DNA from: IDS-8 sp035304285
Lineage (GTDB): Bacteria; Pseudomonadota; Gammaproteobacteria; Steroidobacterales; Woeseiaceae
Length of the DNA: 30,196 nucleotides
Assembly (NCBI GenBank): GCA_035304285.1
Contig: DATGQI010000242.1
Coordinates: 1-30,196 of the forward strand
Direction of reading: 5' to 3'
Shown: piece by piece, positions 7,471 to 15,562 of the stretch
Numbering within the stretch: the first letter of the stretch is position 1
Layout: each line of letters begins with the position of its first letter
Program-made: the position numbers and the translations under genes
Notes under the pieces: generated by a model
Database searches by the model: none
What the model saw: the letters and a program-made list of their open reading frames with translations, nothing else
What the model was told of the DNA's origin: nothing

Positions 7471-8117
7471 AACCGGAAAGCCGGCGGCGCGAGAGCATTG
7501 ATCAGGGGCGGGACGCAGGTATCGAAGCCGCTCGTAATTCCGGGTCTGCCGCTCTCATCGCGCACGACCAGCTGCGCTTCCATCACCGGCGGGCTGCCGA
7601 CGATCACGAACAGGCGGCCGTTCGGCTTCAATGCCTCAAAGAAGCGATTGTCGAAGATCGGACACGAAGCTGTCACGGCAATGGCATCGAACTGGCCGGA
7701 TGGAAGCTCCCGAGTGGCATCCATCATCGCAAGCGTGACGTTGTCGATGCCGGCACGCTTGAGCTTCGGTGCCGCGGTTTCCGGAAAATCAGGAAATATA
7801 TCGACGCTCGTCACCGTTCGACCGAGTCTCGCGAGGCAAGCGGTCAGGAACCCGGAGCCCGTACCGATTTCGAGAACCTCGTCATCAGGCTGGATCGCGA
7901 GCATCTGCAACAGCCGCCCCTCGACGGTGGGCGTCATCATGAACCTTCCGTGCGGCAATGGGATCGGCATGTCCGCGAAAGCCATGTGACGGAAGGCGGG
8001 CGGCACGAATTCCTCGCGCGGCAGTTCCGCGAGAACGTCGAGCACTTTAGGGTCGGATACTTCGAAGGTTCTTATCTGCTGCCCCAACATCTGCTGACGG
8101 GCGAATTCAGTGTTCAT
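7467..8117 (-). CDS. Protein-L-isoaspartate O-methyltransferase-like protein
   Basis: A 216-residue SAM-dependent methyltransferase of the PCMT family. It shows the ELPREEFVP opening, the SAM-binding motif VLEIGTGSGFLT (residues 81-92) and the acidic VDIFPDF strand. In true Pcm the loop before the SAM domain reads QTISQP with a catalytic Ser. Here the aligned segment is RFMMTP (58-63), with Met61 at the Ser position, so repair activity on isoaspartyl proteins is uncertain. It is upstream of a rhodanese and tolC on the same strand, a grouping known in Gammaproteobacteria. The stop codon lies inside the 168-bp palindrome. The ATG start is preceded by a modest GGGA-type ribosome site. Confidence 0.85.
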   Translation of the reverse strand: MNTEFARQQMLGQQIRTFEVSDPKVLDVLAELPREEFVPPAFRHMAFADMPIPLPHGRFMMTPTVEGRLLQMLAIQPDDEVLEIGTGSGFLTACLARLGRTVTSVDIFPDFPETAAPKLKRAGIDNVTLAMMDATRELPSGQFDAIAVTASCPIFDNRFFEALKPNGRLFVIVGSPPVMEAQLVVRDESGRPGITSGFDTCVPPLINALAPPAFRF

Positions 8118-8462
8118 TCAGTCTGATCCCGATAAAGTAGCTTTCAGTGAGCCTTGAGTTTTTCTATCCACCGCGCCCGCAGGTCCTCAGGCGAGTGACC
8201 ATCTTGGCATCGTGAATTATGGTGAATCGCAGCAGTGCGCCGTCGCCGCTGGGATATGCTTGTCAGTGAACATTATCAACGCTCTGGTTCAGGTGGTGAC
8301 TCCGGCATTGGAGACACGCCCGGAGCGGCCAATAATAACAAATGATCGATTCACGGCATCATTGGCGCGATAGCCGGAACGGGATAACGAGAACTTGCGC
8401 TGTAATAATCCAAAAGCAAAGCGTCTAACGCGCCCCCAGCCTGTCGGCGCAGGAAGGCGCAG
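8118..8462. other. 345-bp divergent intergenic region, no gene recognised
   Basis: This separates the divergent pcm-like and GGDEF-EAL genes and must hold both promoters. The only features I can point to are a strong ribosome site, AGGAAGG (8451-8457), for the gene at 8463, and a weak -35-like TTGATA on the minus strand near 8275. A 53-codon GTG frame (8212-8373) has no ribosome site and is not called. Confidence 0.5.
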
Positions 8463-10790
8463 ATGACGGAACTGGTTCTCCTCGCGCTGCTCGCGCTGGC
8501 GGTGACGGGGCTCGTGTGGTTCTGGCTGAACCGGCGGCGTCTTGCGCGGCGCCTTGCTCAACTGAACATGGAACTGGTGGCGGCGGCCGGTGATGCTTCC
8601 GTCGGACGCCGCTTGTCCGTTGCAGAGAACGGCGACATCGGCGGTCTCGCCCGGACCATTAACCGCCTGTTCGACGCGCTCGGCGAACGCGACGAGGAAA
8701 TCCAGGACCGGGACCGGCTTTTCATGGATTTCGCCCGAACCGTCCCGGAAATCGTGCTGGTGCACGACGAGCGCATTCTGCTGGCGAATGAAAGTGCGGC
8801 GGCATTGGTCGGCCTGACTCCCGACCAGCTGGAGGGACGGGAGGTTGCCGACCTGGTCAAGCCAGCCTACCGCGCATTGTTCCGCAACACGACGGCCAAG
8901 CGGCTGGCCGGTGAAGACGTGCCGCGGCGACTCGAGATACAGCTGATCAACGGCGACGAGCAGGGACTCTGGGTGGAGGCGCAGAGCTCGTCGATCGAAT
9001 ATCGCGGCACCAGCGCTATCCTTACCATCGCTCGTGACGTCAGCTACCGGAAGAGCCTCGAAGTTTCCCTGAGCCGCAGCAAACGGCAGGCCCAGTACAC
9101 GCTGGAGTCGATTTCGGAAGGCGTCATCACGACGGACAACGAAGGCCGCATCGACTACCTGAACCGGGCGGCGGAAGCGATGACCGGAGCGAACCGCGAG
9201 GAGGCTACGGGACACAAGATCGGCGAGCTCTTCTCCCTCATCGATGAAGCGGACAGGCGCCCGCTCGGTGACCCGGTCGAGCGCTGCCTTTCGATGCGGC
9301 GTCGCGTAAACATGGGTCGGCGCGCGCTGCTGGTCAGCCGGGATGGTGAACAGGAGCACTCCGTCGAAATCACCGCATCCCCGATTCGTGGCCCCGGCAA
9401 CAGCATATCCGGTACGGTGGTCGTCTTTCACGACGTGAGCGAGATCCGTGGCCTGACGCAGCAGATGAGCTACCACGCCACGCACGATGCCCTGACCGGT
9501 CTCAAGAACCGGCGCGAATTCGAGCGGCGCCTGCAGGATGCGATGGATTCCGCGCATGCCGAGGAAGGCGTGCACATGCTCCTGTACATGGACCTTGATC
9601 GCTTCAAGGCGGTCAACGACAGCTGCGGGCACCAGGCCGGCGACAACATGCTCCGGGAAGTGGCAAACCTCATAAAGGACCAGGTCCGCGACTCGGACTT
9701 CGTCGGGCGACTCGGCGGCGATGAGTTCGGCACACTCCTCATAGGCTGTCCTATCGAAAAGGCGAGGCAAATTGCTGCGGATATCTGCACCGCGGTCGCC
9801 GACTATCGCTTCGTCTGGCAGGACAAGATTTTCAATATCGGAATTTCGATCGGCCTCGTAGAGATCAGTCACTCGAGCGGTAGCCTGCAGGACCTCATGA
9901 GCGCCGCGGATTCCGCCTGTTATGTCGCGAAGCAGCGCGGCCGCGGACAAGTGCACGTGTATTCCGCGCGCGACGAGGCAATAGCGCGGGAGCGCGGCGA
10001 CATACAGTGGCTGCGGCAGATGCAGACGGCGCTGCATGAAAACCGTTTCGAACTGGCGATACAGCCCATCATTGCCACCGGAAGCGGCCCTCGAACCCAG
10101 GACGATACGGGGCCGGCGGTCGAAGTATTGATCCGCATGCCCGCCGAACATGGACGCTCCACCAACTCGGCGGAATTCCTGCGACCTGCCGAACGCTACC
10201 AGCTGATGCCTCAGATCGATCGCTGGGTCGTCAATGCCGCGCTTTCCGCGATCGCGGCCGGGGAGATAAAGCTGCCGGGCAGGCGCAACTGCTCGATCAA
10301 CATCTCCGGCCAGACATTGGCCGACGAGGGTTTCTTGAGCTTCGTCGTCGAAGCGCTGGACCATAGCGGGGTTCCACCCGGTTCCATCTGCTTCGAAGTC
10401 ACTGAAAACGCGATCTCCAACAACGTTCAGCACGCACAGCGCTTTATCGAGGTATTACACGGCATTGGATGCGAATTCGCCCTCGACGACTTCGGCAACG
10501 GGCTCGGCGCTTTTTCCAGTCTCAAGCACCTGCCGGTCGATTACCTGAAAATCGACGGTGCCTACACCCGCAACGTCACAACCGACCAGATCAACCAGGA
10601 AATGGTCAGCGCGATGATCAAGCTGGCGAGGACGATGGAGTTTCGTGTGATCGCGGAGCAGGTAGAGCGTCAGGACGACTTCGACTGGTTACGGGATGTG
10701 GGGGTCGATTTTGTGCAGGGGAATTTTGTCGAAGCGCCCAGTATGCTCGGGTCGGGGCAGACCGGCGCCTTTCGGATGTTGATGCCTTGA
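8463..10790 (+). CDS. Membrane-anchored PAS-PAS-GGDEF-EAL cyclic-di-GMP protein
   Basis: A 775-residue signalling protein that should make and/or break cyclic di-GMP. It has one N-terminal membrane helix (about residues 4-22), a short linker of HAMP-like character (about 35-85), PAS domains at about 88-195 and 208-330, GGDEF at about 335-500 and EAL at about 512-765. The GGDEF motif is intact at 418-422, with an RxxD product-inhibition site (RDSD, 409-412) five residues before it. The EAL signature reads EVLIR (554-558), fitting the broader ExLxR rule. Other phosphodiesterase residues are present: N613, E645, the DDFG motif at 675-678, K696, E732 and Q752. Both activities are therefore possible. 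The start ATG has AGGAAGG six to twelve bases upstream. The gene stands alone, so its partner is unknown. Confidence 0.93.
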   Translation: MTELVLLALLALAVTGLVWFWLNRRRLARRLAQLNMELVAAAGDASVGRRLSVAENGDIGGLARTINRLFDALGERDEEIQDRDRLFMDFARTVPEIVLVHDERILLANESAAALVGLTPDQLEGREVADLVKPAYRALFRNTTAKRLAGEDVPRRLEIQLINGDEQGLWVEAQSSSIEYRGTSAILTIARDVSYRKSLEVSLSRSKRQAQYTLESISEGVITTDNEGRIDYLNRAAEAMTGANREEATGHKIGELFSLIDEADRRPLGDPVERCLSMRRRVNMGRRALLVSRDGEQEHSVEITASPIRGPGNSISGTVVVFHDVSEIRGLTQQMSYHATHDALTGLKNRREFERRLQDAMDSAHAEEGVHMLLYMDLDRFKAVNDSCGHQAGDNMLREVANLIKDQVRDSDFVGRLGGDEFGTLLIGCPIEKARQIAADICTAVADYRFVWQDKIFNIGISIGLVEISHSSGSLQDLMSAADSACYVAKQRGRGQVHVYSARDEAIARERGDIQWLRQMQTALHENRFELAIQPIIATGSGPRTQDDTGPAVEVLIRMPAEHGRSTNSAEFLRPAERYQLMPQIDRWVVNAALSAIAAGEIKLPGRRNCSINISGQTLADEGFLSFVVEALDHSGVPPGSICFEVTENAISNNVQHAQRFIEVLHGIGCEFALDDFGNGLGAFSSLKHLPVDYLKIDGAYTRNVTTDQINQEMVSAMIKLARTMEFRVIAEQVERQDDFDWLRDVGVDFVQGNFVEAPSMLGSGQTGAFRMLMP

Positions 10791-10833
10791 TATCTCAGGT
10801 CATCCTGTCTCGTTCCCATATTGCTTTCCGCAT

Positions 10834-11017
10834 GCATTCTTCACAAACGCTCGCCACTGGTGGTGCGCGGCGGCTCGACTGGGGGGAGGGCTTGTCAGGA
10901 CCGCCGTGAACCCATCCATGGGGGCTTTGCGCGAACATCCATGTCCGCGACAATCCTGACAAGCCCTCCCCCCAGCCAAGCCACCGCGAGAACGCATTTG
11001 CCGTTTGTGAAGAATGC
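10834..11017. repeat. 184-bp long inverted repeat element
   Basis: The outer ends are a perfect 16-base inverted repeat (GCATTCTTCACAAACG at 10834-10849, complement at 11002-11017). The inner arms are a perfect 22-base inverted repeat (10879-10900 and 10954-10975, core GGGGGGAGGGCTTGTCAGGA). Between the inner arms, two CATCCATG-containing segments resemble each other. No coding capacity is visible. It fills the gap between the c-di-GMP gene and hppA. It could be a miniature transposable element or a member of an intergenic repeat family. Confidence 0.75.
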
Positions 11018-11044
11018 TACCGGGCGTTGGCGGCGCCCGGTAGC
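11016..11044 (-). terminator. Strong hairpin downstream of hppA, likely terminator
   Basis: An 11-bp perfect stem (GCTACCGGGCG / CGCCCGGTAGC) with a 7-base loop lies 33 bases after the hppA stop. Read on the minus strand it is followed by ATTCTTC, a weak U-rich run, so it may terminate the pfp-hppA transcript. The hairpin overlaps the end of the 184-bp element by two bases. Confidence 0.55.
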
Positions 11045-11077
11045 ACTGATCAGTCGCTGAGCAGTTTAACGTTCTTG

Positions 11078-13123
11078 TCAGACGCTCAGCAGCGGCACCA
11101 TCAGGAGGGCCACGATGTTGATGATCTTGATCAGCGGGTTGATGGCAGGACCGGCGGTGTCCTTGTAGGGGTCGCCGACGGTGTCGCCGGTGACGGCGGC
11201 TTTATGGGCGTCGGAGCCCTTACCGCCGCAGTTGCCGTCCTCGATGTACTTCTTCGCGTTGTCCCAGGCGCCGCCGCCGGCGGTCATGGAAATCGCGACG
11301 AAGAGGCCGGTGATGATCGTGCCGAGCAGCACGCCGCCGAGTGCCTTCGGCCCGAGCAGCAGGCCTACGGCCAGCGGGACGAGGATCGGCAACAGCGAGG
11401 GGATGATCATTTCCTTGATCGCAGCTTTCGTGAGCAGGTCGACGGCACGGCCGTAGTCGGGCTTGCCGGTTCCTTCCATGATGCCGGGGATCTCGCGGAA
11501 CTGGCGGCGAACTTCGTTCACCACTGCGCCGGCGGCGCGGCCGACGGCTTCCATCGCCATCGAGCCGAACAGGTAGGGCACCAAACCGCCGATGAACAGG
11601 CCGATGATGACCAGGTGATCCGAAAGGTCGAAGTCGACGATGATGTTCGCCGATTCCAGTGCGTTCGTGTAGTCGGCGAAGAGGACGAGTGCGGCGAGAC
11701 CGGCGGAGCCGATCGCGTAACCCTTCGTGACTGCCTTCGTCGTATTGCCGACCGCATCCAGCTGGTCGGTGATGTTGCGGACGTCCGATGGCAGGTCCGA
11801 CATCTCGGCGATGCCGCCGGCGTTGTCGGTAATAGGCCCGAATGCGTCCAGCGCGACGATCACTCCCGTCATCGACAGCATTGCTGTTGCGGCGATCGCG
11901 ATGTTGTACAGCCCGGCAAGCGAGTCGCCTTCAGGGGCAAGCTCGAACGCGCCCCATATGCTCAGGCACACCGCGAGTACCGGCAGTGCGGTTGCTTTCA
12001 TGGAGATGCCGAGCCCGGCGATGATGTTCGTTGCGTCGCCCGTCAGCGATGCGTTTGCGATTGTCTTCACCGGTTTGTATTCGGTCCCGGTGTAGTACTC
12101 CGTTATGACGACCAGCGCTGCTGTCAGGGCGAGCCCGATCAGCGCGGATCCGAAGATGCCGCCAGCGTTGCCGGTTTCGCCCATCATGGAATCGGTGACG
12201 AACCAGAACGCCACTGCGGCGAGGGCGCCGGAGACGATCAGTCCCTTGTACAGGGCGTTCATGATCTTGCCGCCATCCGACGTGCGGACGAAGAACGTAC
12301 CGATGATGGACGCGATGATCGAAACGGCGCCCAGTACTAGCGGGTAGGTTACGGCAGTGATACCGAAGCTGTCGGCTATGAGGCTGCCCAGCAGCATCGT
12401 TGCGATGATCGTGACGGCATAGGTTTCGAACAGGTCCGCCGCCATTCCGGCGCAATCGCCGACGTTGTCGCCGACGTTGTCCGCAATGACGCCCGGATTG
12501 CGCGGGTCGTCTTCGGGTATTCCGGCTTCCACCTTGCCGACAAGGTCGGCGCCGACGTCGGCGCCCTTCGTGAAGATACCGCCGCCCAGCCGTGCGAATA
12601 TCGAGATCAGCGAGCCGCCGAAGGCCAGTCCGACCAGCGCGTGTATCGCGTCGTCTGTGCTGACGCCCATTCCGCCCAGCATCGCGTAGTATCCGGCGAC
12701 GCCGAGGAGGCCCAAGCCTACAACCAGCAAGCCGGTGATGGCGCCTCCGCGAAAGGCAATGTTGAGCGCAGGGTTCACGCCGTGCCTGGCAGCTTCCGCC
12801 GTTCGTACGTTGGCGCGCACCGACACGAACATGCCGATGTAACCGGCCAGTCCGGAGAAGATCGCGCCGATAGCAAACCCCACCCCGGTGGCCCAGCCGA
12901 GTGCCAGTACCAGGACGATGAACAGCACGATTCCCACCACGCCGATGGTGAGATACTGGCGGTTCATGTAGGCGCCGGCCCCTTCCTGGATGGCCTGAGC
13001 GATGACTTGCATGCGCTCGTTGCCGGCAGGCTGTTTCAGGATCCACTGCGCGGAAAATATTCCGTACAGGACTGCCAAAACACCCGCGCCGATGGCGATC
13101 CACAACGCGAACTCATTAAACAT
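11078..13123 (-). CDS. hppA: Membrane-bound proton-pumping pyrophosphatase (K+-independent type)
   Basis: An integral membrane protein of 681 residues with about 16 hydrophobic segments. It hydrolyses pyrophosphate and pumps ions across the inner membrane, or makes pyrophosphate in reverse. The substrate-site motif DVGADLVGK and the acidic DNVGDNVGD motif are present. The residue that separates potassium-dependent (Ala) from potassium-independent (Lys) enzymes is Lys463 in GNTTKA, as in Rhodospirillum rubrum; this points to a K+-independent proton pump. The ATG has AGGAGA eight bases upstream. It follows pfp on the same strand after a gap of 167 bases; in methanotrophs these two genes are co-transcribed. 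Confidence 0.95.
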   Translation of the reverse strand: MFNEFALWIAIGAGVLAVLYGIFSAQWILKQPAGNERMQVIAQAIQEGAGAYMNRQYLTIGVVGIVLFIVLVLALGWATGVGFAIGAIFSGLAGYIGMFVSVRANVRTAEAARHGVNPALNIAFRGGAITGLLVVGLGLLGVAGYYAMLGGMGVSTDDAIHALVGLAFGGSLISIFARLGGGIFTKGADVGADLVGKVEAGIPEDDPRNPGVIADNVGDNVGDCAGMAADLFETYAVTIIATMLLGSLIADSFGITAVTYPLVLGAVSIIASIIGTFFVRTSDGGKIMNALYKGLIVSGALAAVAFWFVTDSMMGETGNAGGIFGSALIGLALTAALVVITEYYTGTEYKPVKTIANASLTGDATNIIAGLGISMKATALPVLAVCLSIWGAFELAPEGDSLAGLYNIAIAATAMLSMTGVIVALDAFGPITDNAGGIAEMSDLPSDVRNITDQLDAVGNTTKAVTKGYAIGSAGLAALVLFADYTNALESANIIVDFDLSDHLVIIGLFIGGLVPYLFGSMAMEAVGRAAGAVVNEVRRQFREIPGIMEGTGKPDYGRAVDLLTKAAIKEMIIPSLLPILVPLAVGLLLGPKALGGVLLGTIITGLFVAISMTAGGGAWDNAKKYIEDGNCGGKGSDAHKAAVTGDTVGDPYKDTAGPAINPLIKIINIVALLMVPLLSV

Positions 13124-13290
13124 CAGTTTCTTCTCCTGACTGGACCAGACACCCCGAACTCATCGACGGGGCTTATACAACAGGGAGTGGTGAGTGACCT
13201 GCAACGGGTTGAGGCATGTCGAAGATTGTTTTCTTCTACACCGGATTAGTTGATCTTTTACAGTGTGCCGTCGCTCCGGAAGGCGGCGCA

Positions 13291-14553
13291 TCATACCACA
13301 AAATCGGTGTTGAGCCGCTTGGGCACGGCCACGTTCCGCAGTGTGACATAGCGGGGTAAGCCATTGGTGTACGGGGGATAATCCTCTCCGCGGATCAGCG
13401 GGGAAAGGTAGCGCCTGGCGGCCGCGGTGATGCCGAATCCGTCGGCGCTGATAAAGCGTCGAGGCAGCTTCTTTTCCTTGTTTGCCACGCGTGACAGTGC
13501 CGCTTCCTCGATACGCCAGCGGTAGGGGGAGTCGGACATTCTCTTTATCACGGGCATCACTGCAGTCTTGCCCGCGAGTGCCATTTTGACTGCCGCTTTG
13601 CCAACGGCATACGCCTGTTCGACGTCCACTGCCGAGGCAATGTGACGAGCCGAACGCTGCAGGTAGTCCGCTATGGCGTAATGAAACTTGTAGCCCAAGT
13701 TCTCGCGGACCATGTTCGCGACCACAGGGGCGACACCGCCGAGCTGGGCATGACCGAACGCATCACGGGTACCGGCTTCCGCCAGGAACCGCCCATCCTC
13801 GTAACGCGCTCCTTCGCTGACCACGATGACACAGTAGCCGAAACCCTCGACGCACTCCCTGACGCGTTTCAGGAACACCTCCTTCTCAAAAGGGATTTCC
13901 GGGAACAGGATGATGTGCGGCGCGTCCTCCGGCTTCTCGCCTGCCAGGCCGCCGGCCGCCGCAATCCATCCTGCATGCCTTCCCATCACCTCGAGGATGA
14001 AAACCTTGGTGGAGGTCTCCGCCATCGACAGGACATCGAGCGCCGCCTCCCGGGTGGATACTGCGACGTACTTGGCGACGGAACCGAAGCCGGGACAGGT
14101 GTCGGTCACGGGCAGGTCGTTGTCGACGGTCTTGGGGATGCCCAGGCACTGGACCGGGTAACCGAGGCGTTTTGCCACCAGCGACACCTTGTGCGCGGTG
14201 TCCATGGAATCGTTGCCGCCGTTATAGAAGAAGTAGCCGATGCCGTGAGCCTTGAAGACCTCCACGAGGCGCTCGTACTGTGCCCGGTTCTCTTCGATGC
14301 CTTTCAGCTTGTAGCGCGCGGAGCCGAACGCACCTCCCGGGGTGTGACGCAGCGCGGCGATCGTACGCGCGGTCTCCTTGCCGGTATCGATCATGTCTTC
14401 CTTGAGGGCTCCGATGATCCCGTTGCGGCCCGCATAAACATTTCCTATGCGGCTCTTGTTTTCGCGCGCGGTCTCTATCACACCGCACGCGGTCGCATTG
14501 ATCACTGCGGTTACACCGCCTGACTGCGCATAAAACGCGTTCATCTTCGCCAT
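13291..14553 (-). CDS. pfp: Pyrophosphate-dependent 6-phosphofructokinase
   Basis: This enzyme reversibly phosphorylates fructose 6-phosphate with pyrophosphate; methanotroph relatives also accept sedoheptulose 7-phosphate. The pyrophosphate type is indicated by Lys141 in PKTVDND (ATP enzymes have Gly there) and by the GGND motif (112-115) in place of GGDG. MGRHAGW follows. I chose ATG 14553 (420 residues), preceded by GAGGG ten bases upstream and opening with the conserved NAFYAQSGGVTAVIN. A GTG at 14643 would add 30 residues of low-conservation appearance; some relatives carry such an extension, so the start is open. It is divergent from adk and sits upstream of hppA. Confidence 0.92.
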   Translation of the reverse strand: MAKMNAFYAQSGGVTAVINATACGVIETARENKSRIGNVYAGRNGIIGALKEDMIDTGKETARTIAALRHTPGGAFGSARYKLKGIEENRAQYERLVEVFKAHGIGYFFYNGGNDSMDTAHKVSLVAKRLGYPVQCLGIPKTVDNDLPVTDTCPGFGSVAKYVAVSTREAALDVLSMAETSTKVFILEVMGRHAGWIAAAGGLAGEKPEDAPHIILFPEIPFEKEVFLKRVRECVEGFGYCVIVVSEGARYEDGRFLAEAGTRDAFGHAQLGGVAPVVANMVRENLGYKFHYAIADYLQRSARHIASAVDVEQAYAVGKAAVKMALAGKTAVMPVIKRMSDSPYRWRIEEAALSRVANKEKKLPRRFISADGFGITAAARRYLSPLIRGEDYPPYTNGLPRYVTLRNVAVPKRLNTDFVV

Positions 14554-14676
14554 GGACACATAACCCTCATACTGCTCAAGAACCTGGCCGAAAGTGGCTT
14601 TCTTGTCTTTTTTCGCTGCGCCAGAGCATAGCGGAATCCTCACCGTGGTTCATTGGCAGCAGTCTTTGTGGCCCGT

Positions 14677-14705
14677 TTGACGTCCCCGGACATTGCCGGT
14701 AGCGT
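14677..14705 (+). promoter_or_regulatory. Candidate adk promoter
   Basis: TTGACG (14677-14682) is a five-of-six match to the -35 consensus. After a 17-base spacer comes TAGCGT (14700-14705), a weak -10. It lies about 95 bases upstream of the adk start, in the divergent gap shared with pfp. Confidence 0.4.
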
Positions 14706-14800
14706 ATGCCGCCCCCGGATTGGCAGGACCTCAAAGATCTGCGCGGTAGCAGGTGTAACTCCCGCGGAGACCCTCAGCCCGGACTGGAAAGGAAACAGAT

Positions 14801-15448
14801 ATGCGCATGATCTTGTTCGGCGCGCCCGGGTCCGGAAAGGGTACCCAGGCGAAGAACCTGATGCGGGACCGGAACATCCCCCAGATTTCCACCGGGGACA
14901 TGTTGCGCGCCGCTCTGGCCTCGGGCACCGGGCTGGGAAAGCAGGTCAAATCCATCATGGATTCCGGGCAGCTGGTGTCGGACGACATCATGCTCGACAT
15001 CATCAGGGAGCGGCTTGATGAGTCGGATACCGCCAACGGCTTTGTCCTCGACGGGTTTCCGCGAACACTGGCGCAGGCTGAAGGGCTCGAGAAGCTTCTC
15101 GACAGCATGGGCAAGCCGCTAGACGCCGCCGTGCTGATGGATATCGATTTTGACGTCCTGCTGAAGCGGCTTACCGGCCGCCGTACCTGTTCGGCCACCG
15201 GGAAACTGCTCAATATCTATTTTTCCTCGAAGGAAGAAATTGAAGAATGCCGGAAGGCTGGCGGTGAGCTCGTACAGCGTGAGGACGATAACGAGGAAAC
15301 CATTTCCGATCGGCTTGATGTCTATAGAAAGCATACGGAGCCGGTAATCGACTATTACAGGTCCCGCGGCAAGCTGAAAACGATCGATGCCCAAGGCAGC
15401 GTCGAGGAAGTCTACGAGCGACTGCTGGAGGTGTTGCAGGAAAGCTAG
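14801..15448 (+). CDS. adk: Adenylate kinase
   Basis: Adenylate kinase interconverts ATP + AMP and 2 ADP in the cytosol. The 215-residue long form has the P-loop GAPGSGKGT (residues 7-15), DGFPRT (84-89) and an LID domain at about 122-168. The LID keeps cysteines at 130 and 150 but has Thr133 and Ala153, where the zinc-binding Bacillus stearothermophilus enzyme has four cysteines (130, 133, 150, 153). It therefore looks like a half-lost zinc site rather than the usual proteobacterial hydrogen-bonded LID. The ATG follows AAAGGA at about nine bases. The gene converges on rnd, with a palindromic repeat pair between the two. Confidence 0.96.
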   Translation: MRMILFGAPGSGKGTQAKNLMRDRNIPQISTGDMLRAALASGTGLGKQVKSIMDSGQLVSDDIMLDIIRERLDESDTANGFVLDGFPRTLAQAEGLEKLLDSMGKPLDAAVLMDIDFDVLLKRLTGRRTCSATGKLLNIYFSSKEEIEECRKAGGELVQREDDNEETISDRLDVYRKHTEPVIDYYRSRGKLKTIDAQGSVEEVYERLLEVLQES

Positions 15449-15459
15449 TTGATACAACC

Positions 15460-15554
15460 TTGTCGCCCGCGGGGCGCACCCCTACAGCGATCTATTCCGA
15501 AACCTGCGACACGGCCGGACAGGCCGCTGCAGGAGCCCGCCCCGCGGGCGACAA
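15460..15554. repeat. Full inverted pair of the dispersed palindromic repeat; possible bidirectional terminator
   Basis: The left arm (15460-15488, TTGTCGCCCGCGGGGCG...TACAGC) and right arm (15526-15554, GCTGCAGGAGCCCGC...CGACAA) are mostly complementary, with 37 bases between them. The pair lies between the convergent adk and rnd genes, the same kind of place as the copy at 5206-5285. It could end transcription from both sides. Confidence 0.8.
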
Positions 15555-15562
15555 AGCCTCGC

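Noticed and set aside
7269..8126. 285-codon plus-strand frame across the palindrome and pcm-like gene
   Set aside because: It is antisense to the methyltransferase, and its N-terminal part only looks repeated with the minus-strand frame at 7200-7430 because the DNA there is palindromic.
8212..8373. 53-codon GTG ORF in the pcm/GGDEF-EAL intergenic region
   Set aside because: No Shine-Dalgarno sequence, no coupling to a neighbour and no recognisable feature; it cannot be told from chance.
8289..10433. 714-codon open frame on the minus strand
   Set aside because: It is antisense to the clearly recognisable PAS-GGDEF-EAL gene, has no family motifs, and is the usual by-product of GC-rich coding sequence.
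11027..12340. 437-codon plus-strand frame over hppA
   Set aside because: Antisense to hppA, of low-complexity Asp/Gly/Arg composition, with no recognisable domain.
14554..14643. GTG-initiated 30-residue N-terminal extension of pfp
   Set aside because: The extension is basic and unlike the conserved start NAFYAQSGG; ATG 14553 has a plausible ribosome site. It is kept as an open alternative only.
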